From UBA8106 sp964569695 (GTDB lineage: Bacteria > Acidobacteriota > Vicinamibacteria > Vicinamibacterales > UBA823), in the NCBI GenBank assembly GCA_964569695.1, contig CAZMUA010000002.1, positions 1 to 64,000 on the forward strand: a DNA stretch of 64,000 nucleotides, written 5' to 3'. Positions within the stretch are counted from its first letter, which is position 1. Each line of letters starts with the position of its first letter. Below are positions 62,033 through 64,000 of this stretch, piece after piece. The notes beneath the pieces are model-generated. The model worked only from the letters and a program-made list of their open reading frames with translations, was not told the DNA's origin and searched no databases. The position numbers and the translations under genes were made by a program.

Positions 62033-63178
62033 TTATGTTTCCAGCACTCTCTTGAAAACCTCCATCGCCTGTTCCATGTTTTCCATGGTGCCGAGCGAGA
62101 TTCGGGCGTGTGTATTTTCCATCGGAGGGAAGTCACGTCCGACCCTGATACCGTGCGTCCGGCACGCGTCCCTGAACTCTGACGCCGGACGATCGATATT
62201 GACAAACACAAAGTTTGTTTGCGAATCAGGGGCGTCAAACCCCATCGCTTCGAATTGCGAAAGAGTCCAGTCGCGGATACGTTTGTTTTCCTGGCGTTCC
62301 CACTCCATGTGAGCGGTATCCTCGATGGCTGCAATCCCGGCGACAGATTGGAGTTCGTTAATGCTACCCAGGCCCCAAGATTGACGGAGTTTGGTGAGTG
62401 TTTCAGGCTGTCCAATTCCGTAACCCATGCGCATTCCAGCCATGCCGAAGGCTTTTGAAAATGTTCGAGTCATGAACACGTCAGGGTACTCAAGTGAAAT
62501 CTGGTCGCCTGACCCAATACCCGGCGCGGTGGAGTAATGAATGTACGCTTCGTCAATGAGAATAGCTGTGTCTGGGGAGCGTTGCTTGATCGCCCGGACT
62601 GCCGCTTCAATTTCTGCGAGTGTATGGATCGTTGAAGTCGGGTTATTGGGGTTGCAAAGAAATACCAAACCGGCGCCTACTGACACGTCAACCATGGCGT
62701 CGATGTCGAGATAGAGATCAGGTCTGACCGGAATCGATCGTTCAGCGCCGCGCATGTAGGAGGGATCTCCCGAAACGAGCGGACGTGAATCCGTTACGTA
62801 AGCGCGCTGCGCTGCCTGTAAAATTGCTCCTGACCCGGTTGCCGTAATCACGTTCTCAGGTTCAACGTTGTGGGCTTTTGCAAGAGCGGCGCTAAATGCA
62901 CGACTACTCAGTACGGGGTACCCGTAACCAAGTTCGATTGAGGGATGTTGTTTTAAGACTTCTATGACTTTGGGGCTGGGTCCTCGGAGATTTTCATTAC
63001 TACTCAGTTTAATGTCAGTGGAACCAGTTGAAGCCTGCAGAGCGCTCTCGAGCGCTAAATCCTCATATCCAAGTGCGGTTAATTCTTCGTGTCCGTGTCC
63101 AATGATAAAAGAAGCTGAAGCAAGTCCGGCAGTACCTCTGCCGAGTTGCTGGACAAATGCACGACGTGAGAGTGCCAT
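62033..63178 (-). CDS. Tat-type exported HisC-like class I/II PLP aminotransferase
   Basis: 381 residues with AGGAGG ahead of the ATG. Twin-arginine motif LSRRAFVQQLGRGTAGLAS, then a hydrophobic stretch. The mature enzyme shows the histidinol-phosphate aminotransferase-like pattern: SSNENLRGPSPKVIEVL, LCNPNNPTSTIHTLAEI, LIDEAYIHYS (PLP Asp/Tyr), TRTFSKAFGMAGMRMGYGIG with the Schiff-base lysine, and NFVFVNIDRPASEF. It is not in a histidine operon and is predicted to be exported folded, so it is likely a periplasmic amino-acid transaminase or lyase. Substrate unknown. Confidence 0.88.
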   Translation of the reverse strand: MALSRRAFVQQLGRGTAGLASASFIIGHGHEELTALGYEDLALESALQASTGSTDIKLSSNENLRGPSPKVIEVLKQHPSIELGYGYPVLSSRAFSAALAKAHNVEPENVITATGSGAILQAAQRAYVTDSRPLVSGDPSYMRGAERSIPVRPDLYLDIDAMVDVSVGAGLVFLCNPNNPTSTIHTLAEIEAAVRAIKQRSPDTAILIDEAYIHYSTAPGIGSGDQISLEYPDVFMTRTFSKAFGMAGMRMGYGIGQPETLTKLRQSWGLGSINELQSVAGIAAIEDTAHMEWERQENKRIRDWTLSQFEAMGFDAPDSQTNFVFVNIDRPASEFRDACRTHGIRVGRDFPPMENTHARISLGTMENMEQAMEVFKRVLET

Positions 63179-63337
63179 ATGGTCCTCCTAGAACCTACGT
63201 ATCGTGGATGTCACGATGACTAGGGTTTCTTTAATAAATGCCCAAATGTGGACCCTATCTTTAAAAGTCCTCGTTTACAGAGATACCACAGTAATCTTCC
63301 AAAGAACTTCGGTCAAGTGTGATCTCATTAAGGTGTA

Positions 63338-64000
63338 TTAGTTCCCAGGATCACGCCACGGTGGACTAAATGGTTTGATCCGACCCTCCCACAGGGAGCG
63401 GTTGTTCTCTTGGCAGACATATTCCATTAGTTCCCCTTCGAATGGGGTAAAAATGCGCTCATTCGTCCAGGGTTTGGTGTACGTTTTTGGATCATCTATT
63501 GTTACTGTGAAATGGATATTGCCATTTTCGAGTAAATCAAAGGTTTGCACCAGATGTAGTTCATTGCTATGCGGATGTCCTCTTGTGTCGAGTCTGGTGT
63601 AGCCATTGAATCCAGTTGTTTCAATGATCAGGGTGTCGTCTTCCCAGCGCCCGAGGGAGTGTCCGTACCAGGCAGGTTCTTGATAGTCCGGTAGTCCGCG
63701 TCCATCGAGAGGTACGACATGAAACCAATATCCGATCTCATATAGGAATGAGAGGTGGGTCTCATTTTGCATGATCCGCATCGGAAACGGTCCGCTGATA
63801 GATCGAGGCAGACCGAACGGCATACAGTTTGCCGTATAGTCTCCGTCTCGTGGGTCGTAATCCGTCCAATTCTCTAGACCCCATTGTGTATACGGGAGTT
63901 CCGAAGGCCCTTCATGCCCAGGTCTAGCCTGAGTCATATCTGGCACGTACGGCCGTGCCCAGATACCGTTAAAATCAGGTTTGCCATTTGAAAGGCGTGG
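63338..64000 (-). CDS. Secreted GIW-motif family protein, 5' part outside window
   Basis: The frame is open to the right edge (220 residues seen); the N-terminus, probably with a signal peptide, is missing. It begins LSNGKPDFNGIWARPYVPD, the characteristic opening of a family common in Acidobacteriota-type genomes. It continues with PYTQWGLENW, NCMPFGLPRSISGPFPM, SLGRWEDDTLIIETTGFNG, TRGHPHSNELHL and DDPKTYTKPW. The C-terminus ends with a cysteine in EYVCQENN. Function unknown. Confidence 0.8.
   Translation of the reverse strand, partial: PRLSNGKPDFNGIWARPYVPDMTQARPGHEGPSELPYTQWGLENWTDYDPRDGDYTANCMPFGLPRSISGPFPMRIMQNETHLSFLYEIGYWFHVVPLDGRGLPDYQEPAWYGHSLGRWEDDTLIIETTGFNGYTRLDTRGHPHSNELHLVQTFDLLENGNIHFTVTIDDPKTYTKPWTNERIFTPFEGELMEYVCQENNRSLWEGRIKPFSPPWRDPGN

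Overview
The window reads as chromosomal DNA from a free-living, aerobic, Gram-negative-type bacterium with a broad appetite for amino acids and aromatics. Lipoprotein, Sec and Tat export signals, c-type cytochromes and TRAP and NSS transporters are all present. The secreted cytochrome/DUF1592 + DUF1552 + ankyrin cassette (19.3-25.0 kb), the PSCyt1/DUF1549 fragment at the left edge and the GIW-motif protein at the right edge are gene types I associate with Acidobacteriota (Vicinamibacteria-like) and related soil/marine lineages. That placement is inference only. I saw no rRNA, tRNA, insertion sequence, phage gene or CRISPR array, and no gene-free stretch exceeds 300 bases once starts are corrected.

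Layout. 0-1.3 kb: partial PSCyt1/DUF1549 cytochrome protein and an unknown secreted protein. 1.4-5.4 kb: TRAP transporter operon (P, Q, M) ending in a class V aminotransferase. 5.5-6.9 kb: NSS symporter. 6.9-8.8 kb: typA. 8.9-13.6 kb: divergent hutI / hutU-hutH (histidine degradation). 13.5-19.1 kb: HupE/UreJ-like protein, cytochrome c', lectin-like secreted protein, TsdA-like dihaem cytochrome, an unknown secreted protein made of two 151-residue copies, and an exported DsrE-like protein. 19.3-26.0 kb: ankyrin, DUF1552, DUF1592 and creatininase-like genes. 26.2-33.0 kb: two Tat-type FAD oxidoreductases flanking an atypical SDR, a Tat-type PatB/MalY-like PLP enzyme and a secreted M28 peptidase.

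33.0-39.6 kb is a homoprotocatechuate (3,4-dihydroxyphenylacetate) meta-cleavage cluster, hpaD-hpaE-hpaF divergent from a DapA-type hpaI and hpaG. Its last gene is the most remarkable in the window: an HpaR-type MarR regulator fused in one frame to a complete group II PLP aromatic-amino-acid decarboxylase. A perfect 14-bp palindrome lies in the divergent promoter. Hydantoinase A/B genes, a second NSS transporter and a lipoprotein arylsulfatase follow on the same strand. Together these suggest uptake and breakdown of tyrosine/DOPA-type or phenolic compounds, with the regulator physically joined to an upstream enzyme.

46.5-60.7 kb is a second catabolic island. It holds a DUF2306-like membrane protein, a UbiD-family decarboxylase, and a tightly overlapping xanthine-dehydrogenase-family operon (FAD, 2Fe-2S and molybdenum subunits) ending in a CysO/MoaD-like sulfur carrier. 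Then come an acetamidase/formamidase, a LigAB-type extradiol dioxygenase, a Tm-1-like protein, a class III aminotransferase, a HAD hydrolase and an aldehyde dehydrogenase. The substrate is unknown; an N-containing aromatic or phenolic acid is a reasonable guess. 60.2-64.0 kb: SnoaL/NTF2-like secreted protein, a second copy (about 80% identical) of the exported DsrE-like protein, a small membrane protein, a Tat-type HisC-like aminotransferase and a partial secreted protein of a GIW-motif family.
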